64,000 nucleotides of DNA. Source: JBQTII01 sp052388275 (GTDB taxonomy: Bacteria > Actinomycetota > Actinomycetes > Sporichthyales > Sporichthyaceae). The stretch covers positions 1 to 64,000 of the forward strand of contig JBQTII010000081.1 in NCBI GenBank assembly GCA_052388275.1. The letters run 5' to 3'. The notes beneath the pieces are model-generated. The model made no database searches and was not told the origin of the DNA. It worked only from the letters and a program-made list of their open reading frames with translations. The position numbers and the translations under genes are program-made. Positions 15,497 to 24,188 of the stretch are shown in pieces; position 1 is the stretch's first letter, and every line of letters starts with the position of its first letter.

Positions 15497-18400
15497 TCAA
15501 TACACGTCCCGGACGTAGCGCTTCTGAGTCGCCATGCTGCGGACATACTCCTCGGCGCGCTCACCTAGGCCGCCATGATCGCGCACGATCTCGATGAGTA
15601 CGGCGTGTACGTCCTTGGCCATACGCCCGGCATCACCGCAGACGTACACGTGGGCGCCGGCATCCAGCCAACGCCAGAACTCAAGACCTGCCGCACGCAT
15701 CAGATCCTGGACGTAGACCTTCTGGCGCTGGTCGCGGGAGAAGGCCAGAGAGAGCCGGGTCAGCAGACCACTGCTGTAGAACTCCTCGAGTTCGGCGCGG
15801 TAATAGAAATCGGTGGCGGCCCGCTGCTCACCGAAGAACAGCCAGTTGCGCCCGTGGTGACCTAACGCACGGCGTTCCTGCAAGAAGGCGCGAAACGGCG
15901 CGACGCCGGTGCCCGGACCGATCATGATCATCGGGGTTCGATTATCGGCCGGGGGGCGGAAGTGCGGGGAACGTTGCACGAATACCGGCACGGTCTCATT
16001 CGCGCAGCGGTCCGCGAGGTAGGTCGAACAGACCCCGTGGCGTGAGCGTCCGGAGTAGGCGTAGCGCACCGCGGAGACGGTGAGTTCGACCTCCACCGCA
16101 GACACTTTGGGGCTGCCCGAAATCGAGTACAGCCGCGGGGTCAGCCGCTTGAGGACCTCGAGCCATTCGGTGGGTTCGGCGCGGACCGGATACTCGGTGA
16201 GAAGATCCATCGACTGGCGCCCCCACAGCCACTGCTCAAGCGCGATCACGTTGTGGGGACGCAACAGGCGCGAGAGCTCGCGGTCCGGTTTGCGTTCGAC
16301 GGCGAAGCGCAGCAGTGCCGGGGTGATGCGCACGATGTCGAGATGTTCCGTTGCCGCAGTCCGCAGATCGGTCGCGCCCACCCCGTCGATCTCGACGACC
16401 GCGCCGCCGTCCAGGCCGGTGACGGTGAGCCATTCCTGGACGACCGCGGCGTCGTTCTTGGGCCACACCCCGATGGCGTCGCCGGCCTCGTACTCACAGC
16501 CGGACTCGAGTGCGAACGCGAACTTGCGTACGTCCTTGACCGAGCCCGCGCCCGACAGCGCCTGGTTGGTGACCAGCCGCGTCGGCAGCGGGCGCTGGCG
16601 GGAAAACGGGCGCTGGGCGGCGCCGGTGTGGCCGTCGGGCACCTGCCGTCCGAAGGACTGGCTGCTATAGCCACCAGCTGTTCGGACGTCAGCGGAAGGT
16701 GCCTGGCGGACGTCCGAAGCAGTGGCTGCTATAGCGACCGGTGGCTCGGACGTTGCGGCGCGCGCGGGGAGCGGGGCGGGCGCGGGGTCCGGGGCGGCGG
16801 GGGGGAGCGGGGGGGCGGGGGGGTCCGGGTGGGTGGGTCGCAACACGTTGCGGATCTCGGTGAGCCAGTTCGCAGCGCGGGCCCGGTCTTCGACCTCCAG
16901 GTCGACCCGTGCGAGCAGGCGGGTGGCGCCCAGGGCCGCGAGGCGTTCGTCGAGTCTGCGGCCGTGGCCGCAGAAGTCGGCGTAGACGGGGTCACCGAAA
17001 GCCAGCACCGCAAACGAGGTGTCCGGTAGCTCGGGGGCGCCGGCGGCGCAGAGCGCGCCCCAGAAGGCGGCGCCGTTGTCCGGGGCGTCGCCGTCGCCGA
17101 AGGTGCTGGTCACGATCACCAGGTACGCAGCCTGGGCAATCGTGGCCACCTCCACCTCGTCCATCACCACGAGGTCCACCTGCAACCCGTCGCGACGAAG
17201 TAGCGCCGCGGCCCCGGTGGCGAAATCTTCGGCGTTGCCGGTCTGCGATGCCCAGGCGAGCAGTACCCGCTCACCGCCAGGTGACCTCATAGCCGGCGAC
17301 GAGGCCGCACCCGCCGAGCCGGCCGGTGCAACGGGATCGGGTGAGCTCTGGCCACCCGATTCCAGGGGTGTTTCGCCGTGGCGGCGCTCATCCCCCATGA
17401 CGGGGGCGGCCAGGGAGGTGAGCACACCATCCACCCACGCGCGAACCGGACCGGTGAAGGGGGCGTCAGGCGCGAGCATCGACGGAATCGAGCCTCCGCG
17501 TTCGACGGCCCAGAACAGGCCGGCGAGAAAATGCCGCTGTTGCTCGGTGAAGTCCGGGGTACCAAGCACTCCCAGGCCAAGCGCCGCGGCGACCGCGGCC
17601 AGCGGATAGTCCGATGTTCCGGAGGGTGTCGTTCCTTGTGCTGACGCAGCGTCACTACTAGCGGGCACCGGCAAGGAGGGAGCCTCGGTCGCCAAGGTCG
17701 TGCCGATGCGGCTCAGTGCGACCGCACAGTGCTTGAACTCGGGTTGAAAGGAGACCGGATCGACGGCGTCGCTGGTGACCACGTTGATGGCCAGGTCCAT
17801 CCCGAACGCATCGCCCCAGTGGAAGGGCGCGAAACAGGTGCCCGGCAGGGTCCGCTCCTCCACCCGCGCCGGGAGCACCGCCCGACCACGTCGGGAGACG
17901 ATCTCGACCGCGTCGCCATCGCCGATCCCGAGGTGGGCGGCGTCGGTGGGGTGGATCTCCACGAATGGGCCGGGATTGAGGCGGTTCAGCTTGGCTACCT
18001 TGCCGGTCTTGGTCATCGTGTGCCATTGATGTGCGAGCCGCCCGGTGGTGAGCACCAGCGGGTAGCTCTGATCGGGGGCCTCGGCCGGACCCAGGTGCGG
18101 GCGGGCGTGGAACACCGCACGCCCATTCGCCGTCGCGAACACCAGGCGCGGCCGATTGCCGTCGGCGTCGATCAGCTCACGGTGACTGGTGCCGTCATTC
18201 AGATAGCGGATCGGGTGGCGGGTGTCGGTGTCCCCGGGCGGGCTCGGCCATTGCACGGGGGAGGTGCGCAGCCGGTCGTAGGTGACGCCGCGGATGTCCC
18301 AGCCGGTAGCCGGGTTCGCGGCGCCGCGCAACTCGTCGAAGATCTGCTCGGCGCAGTCGTAATCGAAGGCGTCCCCAAAGCCGAGCCCGCGACCGACGCG

Positions 18401-19936
18401 GGCAATCAGATCCCAGTCCGCAAGCGCCTCGCCGGGCGGATCGGCGACGGCCGTCAGCAAGGTGAGATTGCGCTCGGAGTTGACGAAAACTCCGTCCACC
18501 TCGGTCCACAGCGCCGCCGGGAGCACAATGTCGGCGTAGGCGGTGGTCTCGGCGTCGCCGAAGCACTCCTGCACAATGACGAGGTCGGCATTCGCCAGTC
18601 CGGCGAGCACAAGATCACGATTGGCGATGGAGACCACCGGGTTGGTGCAGATCACCCATACCGCTTTGATCTGACCAGTACTCAGTTTTTCGAAAAGGTC
18701 TATGGTGCCGCTGCCGACCTGGGTCGGGATGGTTCCTGCGGGCAGGCCCCATAGCTTCTCCATAAAGGCCCGGTCAGCGTCGATCAGCACCGAGCGCTGC
18801 CCGGGCAGCCCCGGGCCCAGATATCCCATCTCGCGGCCACCCATGGCGTTCGGCTGCCCGGTAAGGGAGAACGGGCCGGATCCGGTCCGGGCGATCGCAC
18901 CGGTCGCCAGATGCAGGTTGCAGATTGCCGTGGTGTTCGCGGTGCCCTGCGTGGACTGGTTCAGGCCCATCGTCCAGCAGGTCATCCAGTTCTCGGCCTC
19001 GCCGATCCAGCGGGCGGCGGTGCGAAGATCGGCCTCACTCAGGCCGGTGAGCGCCGCGACCACGGCGGGGGAGTAGTCGGCAAGGAAGGCTTCCATGCCT
19101 ACCCCGCCGGCATCGACCCAGCCGTCGGTGAACTCGCCGATAAAGACCGGATCGATGTGCCCCTCCGCGACGATCAGATGCAGCAACCCGTGCAGCATGG
19201 CGAGGTCGGTGCCGGGGGCGATCTGCAGATGCAGGTCCGCCTTCTCCGCGGTGGGCGTGCGGCGTGGATCAACGACGATCAACTTCGCCCCGGCGCGCAC
19301 CCGTTCCATCATTCGCAAGAACAGGATGGGGTGACAGTCAGCCATGTTGGCCCCGGTTACCAGGAACACGTCCGCGTGGTCGAAGTCGTCATAGGACCCC
19401 GGGGGAGCGTCCGACCCGAGCGCGGCCTTGTAGCCCGCACCGGCACTCGCCATGCACAAGCGCGAGTTGGACTCGATCCCATTCGTCCGCAGGTACCCCT
19501 TGGCGAGCTTGGTCGCCAGGTACTGCGCCTCCAGCGTCATCTGACCTGAGACGTAGAGAGCCACCGAATCCGGACCGTGGGCGTCGATGATCGTACGCAG
19601 GCGGGCAACCGCCTCCGCGACAGCGTCCGCTACCCCGACTGCGATCGGAGCGGCGCCGCGTTCAGGTCGGATCAAGGCGCTCTCCAGGCGGCCCGGCGCA
19701 CTGGCCGCGTCGGCACTGGTCGCACCCTTGGTACACATCCGGCCACGATTGGCCGGGTGATCGGGATCTCCCTTGACCGAGGCGACCCGGCGGCGCCGGG
19801 TAGCCGGGTCGGTCTCGATCTGCAACAGCAGCCCGCACCCGACTCCGCAGTAGGAGCAGACCCCTCGGGCACGGGAGTGGGCCGCGTCAGCGGGCGCAGC
19901 GGCACCAGCGGCCGAGGTGGGGGCATCCTCGTTCAT
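15497..19936 (-). CDS. assimilatory nitrate reductase fused to sulfite-reductase-type flavoprotein
   Basis: A 1479-residue cytosolic fusion. Residues 1-745 are an assimilatory nitrate reductase catalytic subunit: a 4Fe-4S site (Cys27, 30, 34, 68 in CSYCGVGC and RMCTKG) and the molybdenum bis-guanine-dinucleotide domains. After a helical linker, a flavodoxin domain begins near 885 (LLAWASQTGNAEDFATG), a Pro/Ala-rich stretch spans about 1030-1110, then FAD-binding and NAD(P)H domains (RTPMIMIGPGTGVAPFRAF, about 1330) end with KRYVRDVY as in CysJ. NADPH electrons would pass FAD, FMN and Fe-S to molybdenum in one chain. The same fusion is known in Streptomyces relatives. No nitrite reductase or nitrate transporter gene lies in the window. 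The mod operon 9 kb away would supply molybdenum. Confidence 0.9.
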   Translation of the reverse strand: MNEDAPTSAAGAAAPADAAHSRARGVCSYCGVGCGLLLQIETDPATRRRRVASVKGDPDHPANRGRMCTKGATSADAASAPGRLESALIRPERGAAPIAVGVADAVAEAVARLRTIIDAHGPDSVALYVSGQMTLEAQYLATKLAKGYLRTNGIESNSRLCMASAGAGYKAALGSDAPPGSYDDFDHADVFLVTGANMADCHPILFLRMMERVRAGAKLIVVDPRRTPTAEKADLHLQIAPGTDLAMLHGLLHLIVAEGHIDPVFIGEFTDGWVDAGGVGMEAFLADYSPAVVAALTGLSEADLRTAARWIGEAENWMTCWTMGLNQSTQGTANTTAICNLHLATGAIARTGSGPFSLTGQPNAMGGREMGYLGPGLPGQRSVLIDADRAFMEKLWGLPAGTIPTQVGSGTIDLFEKLSTGQIKAVWVICTNPVVSIANRDLVLAGLANADLVIVQECFGDAETTAYADIVLPAALWTEVDGVFVNSERNLTLLTAVADPPGEALADWDLIARVGRGLGFGDAFDYDCAEQIFDELRGAANPATGWDIRGVTYDRLRTSPVQWPSPPGDTDTRHPIRYLNDGTSHRELIDADGNRPRLVFATANGRAVFHARPHLGPAEAPDQSYPLVLTTGRLAHQWHTMTKTGKVAKLNRLNPGPFVEIHPTDAAHLGIGDGDAVEIVSRRGRAVLPARVEERTLPGTCFAPFHWGDAFGMDLAINVVTSDAVDPVSFQPEFKHCAVALSRIGTTLATEAPSLPVPASSDAASAQGTTPSGTSDYPLAAVAAALGLGVLGTPDFTEQQRHFLAGLFWAVERGGSIPSMLAPDAPFTGPVRAWVDGVLTSLAAPVMGDERRHGETPLESGGQSSPDPVAPAGSAGAASSPAMRSPGGERVLLAWASQTGNAEDFATGAAALLRRDGLQVDLVVMDEVEVATIAQAAYLVIVTSTFGDGDAPDNGAAFWGALCAAGAPELPDTSFAVLAFGDPVYADFCGHGRRLDERLAALGATRLLARVDLEVEDRARAANWLTEIRNVLRPTHPDPPAPPLPPAAPDPAPAPLPARAATSEPPVAIAATASDVRQAPSADVRTAGGYSSQSFGRQVPDGHTGAAQRPFSRQRPLPTRLVTNQALSGAGSVKDVRKFAFALESGCEYEAGDAIGVWPKNDAAVVQEWLTVTGLDGGAVVEIDGVGATDLRTAATEHLDIVRITPALLRFAVERKPDRELSRLLRPHNVIALEQWLWGRQSMDLLTEYPVRAEPTEWLEVLKRLTPRLYSISGSPKVSAVEVELTVSAVRYAYSGRSRHGVCSTYLADRCANETVPVFVQRSPHFRPPADNRTPMIMIGPGTGVAPFRAFLQERRALGHHGRNWLFFGEQRAATDFYYRAELEEFYSSGLLTRLSLAFSRDQRQKVYVQDLMRAAGLEFWRWLDAGAHVYVCGDAGRMAKDVHAVLIEIVRDHGGLGERAEEYVRSMATQKRYVRDVY
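16659..16753 (-). repeat. imperfect 31-bp direct repeat in the nitrate reductase linker
   Basis: Two 31-bp copies (16659-16689 and 16723-16753), both beginning TGGCTGCTATAGC and ending CTCGGACGT or TTCGGACGT, offset by 64 bp inside the disordered linker of the fusion protein. It looks like a linker expansion by duplication. Confidence 0.6.
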
Positions 19937-20098
19937 GGGGTTCAGCAGAACCGTCCCGTGTTTCCGAATGATTTCCGGTCGATCAGCACGCCCGAAACAC
20001 CATCATCACAACACGCTGCCCCCAGCGTGAGACCTCGACTTTGCCCTGATCAGGCAGGATTGGGGCCTCGTGCCAAGAATGGGACCAGGGGGGTTCGG

Positions 20099-20419
20099 AT
20101 GAACACGAGCAGAGTCCGGATCCTGGCCGGGTTGAGCGTGTTCGGCGGACAAGGAGCGCAGATCAGCATTCATGACGACCAGATCCGCTTCGAAGCCCCC
20201 GACGGCGCGAGCTTTGAGGTGGACGCCGCCGAGATCCGGCGTGGGTCCTTCAACACCCTCAACGGCATGTGGGTGCTCAAGCTCAGAGACGGCCGCAAGG
20301 TCCGCTTTCAGGGGGCCGGGGCAATGCTGTCCGCCGATAGCAGCCCGGCCGGCAAGCTCACCAACGAACTGCTTTTGGCGCTGCTGAAGAAGCACCGGGC
20401 CGGACGGTTCACCATCTGA
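20099..20419 (+). CDS. small conserved-looking protein of unknown function
   Basis: A 106-residue protein without signal peptide or membrane segment. The sequence is beta-rich in the middle (QISIHDDQIRFEAPDGASFEVDAAEIRRG, then GMWVLKLRDGRKVRFQGAGAML), reminiscent of small PH-like or beta-sandwich modules, with a short basic C-terminal helix (ELLLALLKKHRAG). ATG at 20099 has AGGGGGG upstream; the open frame before it (from 19577) overlaps the nitrate reductase gene and looks non-coding. It faces the cupredoxin gene, 6 bases away. Family not recognised. Confidence 0.65.
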   Translation: MNTSRVRILAGLSVFGGQGAQISIHDDQIRFEAPDGASFEVDAAEIRRGSFNTLNGMWVLKLRDGRKVRFQGAGAMLSADSSPAGKLTNELLLALLKKHRAGRFTI

Positions 20420-20425
20420 GCCGCG

Positions 20426-20794
20426 CTACTTTTTCGGCACGACCTTGATCGTGGCCACCATCTCCGGGTGGAAGCTGCAGAAGTAGCGGTAGATCCCAGG
20501 CTTGGTGAACTTCTTCGTGTACTTGTCCTGCTGGGCCAGGGCGGGCGAGGCGAAGGCACGCGGAGCCTTGGTCGTGGCGACGTCATGGGTGTCAAGGTCC
20601 AGGTTCGTCCAGCGCACCTTGGAGCCGACCTCGACCGTCGGCTTCTTGGGCAGGTAGGTGAAGTCGACGATCTTCACCTTCGTGACGGGAATCGGCTCCG
20701 GCGCCGCCGCCGCCGCCAAGGCGGGCGCGAGTACCACCGTCATCCCCACGAGGACGGCAATTGCCGTCCTCGACAGCGCGGTCAACTTTGGCAC
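20426..20794 (-). CDS. secreted cupredoxin (type 1 copper protein)
   Basis: A 122-residue exported protein: signal peptide 1-30 (MPKLTALSRT, then a hydrophobic core ending ALAAAA) and a plastocyanin/pseudoazurin-like domain. The copper ligands are visible: His70 in DTHD and Cys106, His109, Met112 in FCSFHPEM. It is likely a small periplasmic or cell-surface electron carrier or copper carrier. GTG at 20794 gives the best signal peptide; GTG 20797 and an ATG further upstream (MTDSVKT) are alternatives. A perfect 24-bp palindrome lies within the signal-peptide codons. Neighbours give no partner oxidase. Confidence 0.82.
   Translation of the reverse strand: MPKLTALSRTAIAVLVGMTVVLAPALAAAAAPEPIPVTKVKIVDFTYLPKKPTVEVGSKVRWTNLDLDTHDVATTKAPRAFASPALAQQDKYTKKFTKPGIYRYFCSFHPEMVATIKVVPKK
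20749..20772. repeat. perfect 24-bp palindrome in the cupredoxin signal-peptide codons
   Basis: CGAGGACGGCAA followed directly by its reverse complement TTGCCGTCCTCG, 12 bp per arm without a spacer. On the minus strand it codes part of the signal peptide (RTAIAVLV). In RNA it would fold about 25 bases after the start codon. Confidence 0.85.
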
Positions 20795-21031
20795 CACACA
20801 TACCTCGCAGTCGCTTCTCGCCCGGGTCTTCACAGAATCGGTCATCGGACGTGCGCCGCCTTGCTCATCCCCTCCAATGGGGGAGGCCTCGGCTGCACCC
20901 ATCCTCGCCCCGTGCCCTGGGAGAACGCTGCGTCCAGGTCCGCACAGGCTCAGGCCGCCGTGTGGAAGTGACATAACGTTCATTATCGGCGAACTACCGA
21001 TCCCCTCGGACATCGCGCGCAATGAGCGCAC

Positions 21032-21424
21032 TCACCAGAGGGTGAGCAGGCCGTTGAGCTCGGTGAACAGCTCGTCACGGGTGACCAGGGTCGCCTGCCC
21101 GAGAAGGGCTTGGGCAGCGAGCATCCGGTCGAAAGGGTCGCGGTGAGTCCAGCTCAACCCGCCCGCGCGGATGGCATCGTCGGCGCTGATAGGGTGCTGA
21201 TCAGCGCCGAGCCGAGCACACAGGGCGCCGTGCTGCGCAAGCAGCGCTTCGGCTTCGGGGAACCTCCCGGATCTGTGTTTGATCGACATCTCCCATGCGG
21301 TGGCGGCCGAGACCCACAACGTGTTCAGCGGGTCGGCGATCGCCTCCCGCGCCGCGTCGGAAAGCTTTGCCGGTGCCGTGACGGCCCACACGTAGGCGTG
21401 GGTGTCGAGCAGGAGAACCGTCAC
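21032..21424 (-). CDS. VapC-type PIN-domain toxin (first module)
   Basis: A 130-residue PIN-domain ribonuclease. Acidic metal-binding residues are seen in LLLDTHAYVW (Asp7), AATAWEMSIK (Glu) and HRDPFDRMLAAQA (two Asp), ending TLVTRDELF. VapC toxins cut RNA, often tRNA, when released from the antitoxin. GTG start overlaps the antitoxin stop (GTGA), the usual coupled arrangement. Confidence 0.9.
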   Translation of the reverse strand: MTVLLLDTHAYVWAVTAPAKLSDAAREAIADPLNTLWVSAATAWEMSIKHRSGRFPEAEALLAQHGALCARLGADQHPISADDAIRAGGLSWTHRDPFDRMLAAQALLGQATLVTRDELFTELNGLLTLW

Positions 21425-21645
21425 GACCAGTCCGCGAGGTCCGCCTCGTCCAGCGGATCGAAGCGGCCGGTAGGCACGGACATCGGCAAGAAACCGAGCT
21501 CCCTGCTGGCCGGCGCCACGATCGGGACAAGTCGGACGAGGGGGTGCCCGGCACGGGCCAGAACGACCTCTTCGCCGGCCATTGCCGCGTCCAGCAGACG
21601 CGAAAGGTGAGCCTTCGCCTCGGCGACGTTGTAGGTGATGGTCAT
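21421..21645 (-). CDS. Phd/YefM-type antitoxin (first module)
   Basis: A 74-residue antitoxin. The N-terminal DNA-binding fold reads ITYNVAEAKAHLSRLLDAAMAGEEVVLARAGHPLVRLVP, and the variable C-terminus (GRFDPLDEADLADWS) should bind the PIN toxin. ATG at 21645 lies 7 bases after TAGTCT, so the transcript is probably leaderless, and the start is inside an imperfect 27-bp palindrome expected to be the autoregulatory operator. Confidence 0.88.
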   Translation of the reverse strand: MTITYNVAEAKAHLSRLLDAAMAGEEVVLARAGHPLVRLVPIVAPASRELGFLPMSVPTGRFDPLDEADLADWS

Positions 21646-21666
21646 AGTGGTCAGACTACCATGACC
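21640..21666. promoter_or_regulatory. operator/promoter of the first toxin-antitoxin module
   Basis: A 27-bp imperfect palindrome with outer arms GGTCAT and ATGACC and inner matches GTC/GAC, covering the antitoxin start codon and the minus-strand -10 box TAGTCT (21653-21658). Binding by the antitoxin would block its own promoter. Confidence 0.6.
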
Positions 21667-21794
21667 ATGCCGAGTCCGGGGGGCGGAATCGCCCGCCACC
21701 AGCCCACGGCATGGGCAGTCAGCGGCCGTAGTGATCCCGGCAGGCACGCGAGAAGTAGCCGGCGACGACGTGCTTGAGCGGCACAGGTCGCCTT

Positions 21795-24152
21795 TCAGGC
21801 GGTGACATAGGCCGCGAGGTGCTTGCCGGTGAGCGTCGGCTTCTTGGCGGCGATCAATTGGGCCGGCGGACCTTGGAAGACGACGCGGCCGCCGTCGTGG
21901 CCGGCCCCGGGACCGAGATCGATGATCCAGTCCGCATGCGCCATCACCGCCTGGTGATGCTCGATGACGATCACCGACTTGCCGGCGTCCACCAGCCGGT
22001 CGAGCAGAGCGAGCAGGTTCGCGACGTCGGCCAGATGCAGACCGGAGGTGGGCTCGTCAAGGACGAGGAGGCCGCCCTTCTCCCCCATGTGCGTGGCGAG
22101 CTTGAGGCGCTGACGTTCCCCACCGGACAGCGTCGTCAGCTGCTGACCCAGGCTCAGATACCCCAGGCCGACATCGACCAGCCGCGCGAGGATCGCGTGC
22201 GCGGCTGGGGTCCTGGCATCGCCGGCGCCGAAGAACTGCGCGGCCTCGTCCATCGACATCGCCAGCACCTGCGCGATGTCACGGCCGCCAAAGGTGTACC
22301 CCAGCACTCCCCCGTCGAAGCGCTTGCCCTCGCACTGCTCACACGGGGTCGAGACCCCGGCCATCACCGCCAGGTCGGTGTAGATGACGCCGTTGCCGTT
22401 GCAGGTCGGGCAGGCACCTTCGGAGTTGGCGCTGAACAGGGCAGGCTTGACGCCGTTGGCCTTGGCGAACGCCTTGCGGATCGGTTCGAGCAGCCCGGTG
22501 TAGGTCGCCGGGTTGCTGCGCCGTGACCCCTTGATCGGACTTTGGTCGATGGCGACAACCCCATCGCGGCCTGCCACGGAACCATGGATCAGCGAAGTCT
22601 TACCCGAACCCGCCACCCCGGTGACCACGACGAGCAGGCCGAGGGGGATGTCAACGTCGACGCGCCGCAGGTTGTGCAGATCGGCGCCGCGAACCTGCAA
22701 GGCCCCCGAACTCCCGCGCACCGTGGCCTTGAGCGCGGCCCGATCCTGAAAATGACGACCCGTCAGAGTATCGACCTTGCGCAGGGCGCTGACGGTGCCC
22801 TCAAATACCACCGCGCCGCCGCGGCTGCCCGCGCCAGGGCCGAGGTCGATGACATGATCGGCTATCGCAATCATCTCCGGCTTGTGCTCGACGACGAGCA
22901 CGGTGTTGCCCTTATCGCGTAATGCCTGCAACAGCTCGTTCATCCGGGCGATGTCGTGCGGATGCAGCCCTACCGTCGGCTCGTCGAAAACGTAGGTGAC
23001 ATCGGTCAGCGACGACCCCAGGTGACGGATCATCTTGGTGCGCTGCGCCTCGCCACCGGACAGCGTTCCGGACGACCGTTCCAGCGAGAGGTAACCCAGG
23101 CCGATCTCCACGAAGGAGTCCAGGGTGCGCGCCAAATTGCCCAGCAATGGCGCCACGGACGGCTCCCCCAGTGTGCGCACCCATTCGGCAAGATCACTGA
23201 TCTGCATCCGGCACGCATCGGCGATGCTGACGCCCTTGATCTTCGCGGCCCGGGCATGTTCGGCGAGCCGGGTCCCGTCGCACTGCGCGCAGGTGGCGAA
23301 CAGGACCGCGCGCGCCACGAAGGCCCGGATGTGCGGTTGCATCGCATCGACGTCCTTGGACAGGAACGACTTGCGGATCGAGGGGATGAGCCCGGCGAAG
23401 GTCAGGTTGATGCCCTCGACCTTGATCTTCGTCGGTTCCTTGTAGAGCAGGTCGGCAAGCTCCCGCTTGGTGAACTTCGCGATCGGCTTGTCGCAGTCGA
23501 AGAATCCGCAGCCGTTGAAGATTCGGCCGTACCAGCCCTCCATGGAGTAGCCGGGGATGGTGATGGCGCCGTCGTTGATGGATTTGGCGCCGTCGTAGAG
23601 CGCGGCCAGGTCGAAGTCCGAGACGCGGCCCATGCCCTCGCACCGGGGGCACATGCCCCCGGTGATGCTGAAGGAACGACGCTCCTTCACCTCGCGGCCC
23701 CCCTTGGTGGTCGTGACCGCGCCGGCGCCACTGATCGAGGCGACGTTGAACGAGAACGCCTGCGGTGAGCCGACGTGGGGCTCACCGAGACGGCTGAACA
23801 GGATCCGCAGCAGGGCGTTGGTGTCGGTGACGGTGCCGACCGTGGAGCGCGCATTGGCGCCCAGGCGCTCCTGATCGACGAGAATCGCCGTCGTCAGCCC
23901 GTCCAGGACGTCGACGTCCGGTCGGGCCATGGAGGGCATGAACCCCTGCACGAACGCGCTGTAGGTCTCATTGATCATCCGCTGCGCCTCCGCGGCGATC
24001 GTGCCGAACACCAGCGAACTCTTGCCTGAGCCGGACACCCCGGTGAACACCGTGAGCCGGCGCTTGGGGATCTCGACACTGACGTCCTTGAGGTTGTTCA
24101 CCCGCGCGCCCTGCACGCGGATCAGGTCGTGGCTGTCGGCGGCGTGCGGCAC
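21795..24152 (-). CDS. UvrA-like ABC ATPase lacking the UvrB-binding domain
   Basis: About 785 residues with two ABC ATPase units: Walker A VSGSGKSS and signature TLSGGEAQR in the first, VAGSGKTS and TLSGGERQR in the second, plus zinc-finger motifs CPRCEGMGR and CPTCNGNG. Full UvrA is about 950 residues; here the insertion that binds UvrB is missing after the first Walker A. This matches UvrA2/DrrC-type paralogues linked to drug or DNA-damage tolerance, not core repair. GTG at 24152 has GGAG 8 bases upstream; a TTG at 24182 is possible. A TTGACA on the minus strand at 24187-24192 could be a -35 element. Confidence 0.85.
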   Translation of the reverse strand: MPHAADSHDLIRVQGARVNNLKDVSVEIPKRRLTVFTGVSGSGKSSLVFGTIAAEAQRMINETYSAFVQGFMPSMARPDVDVLDGLTTAILVDQERLGANARSTVGTVTDTNALLRILFSRLGEPHVGSPQAFSFNVASISGAGAVTTTKGGREVKERRSFSITGGMCPRCEGMGRVSDFDLAALYDGAKSINDGAITIPGYSMEGWYGRIFNGCGFFDCDKPIAKFTKRELADLLYKEPTKIKVEGINLTFAGLIPSIRKSFLSKDVDAMQPHIRAFVARAVLFATCAQCDGTRLAEHARAAKIKGVSIADACRMQISDLAEWVRTLGEPSVAPLLGNLARTLDSFVEIGLGYLSLERSSGTLSGGEAQRTKMIRHLGSSLTDVTYVFDEPTVGLHPHDIARMNELLQALRDKGNTVLVVEHKPEMIAIADHVIDLGPGAGSRGGAVVFEGTVSALRKVDTLTGRHFQDRAALKATVRGSSGALQVRGADLHNLRRVDVDIPLGLLVVVTGVAGSGKTSLIHGSVAGRDGVVAIDQSPIKGSRRSNPATYTGLLEPIRKAFAKANGVKPALFSANSEGACPTCNGNGVIYTDLAVMAGVSTPCEQCEGKRFDGGVLGYTFGGRDIAQVLAMSMDEAAQFFGAGDARTPAAHAILARLVDVGLGYLSLGQQLTTLSGGERQRLKLATHMGEKGGLLVLDEPTSGLHLADVANLLALLDRLVDAGKSVIVIEHHQAVMAHADWIIDLGPGAGHDGGRVVFQGPPAQLIAAKKPTLTGKHLAAYVTA

Positions 24153-24188
24153 GGCGGCGTCTCCGAGTTGTCGGTTGAGCAAAGGGTG

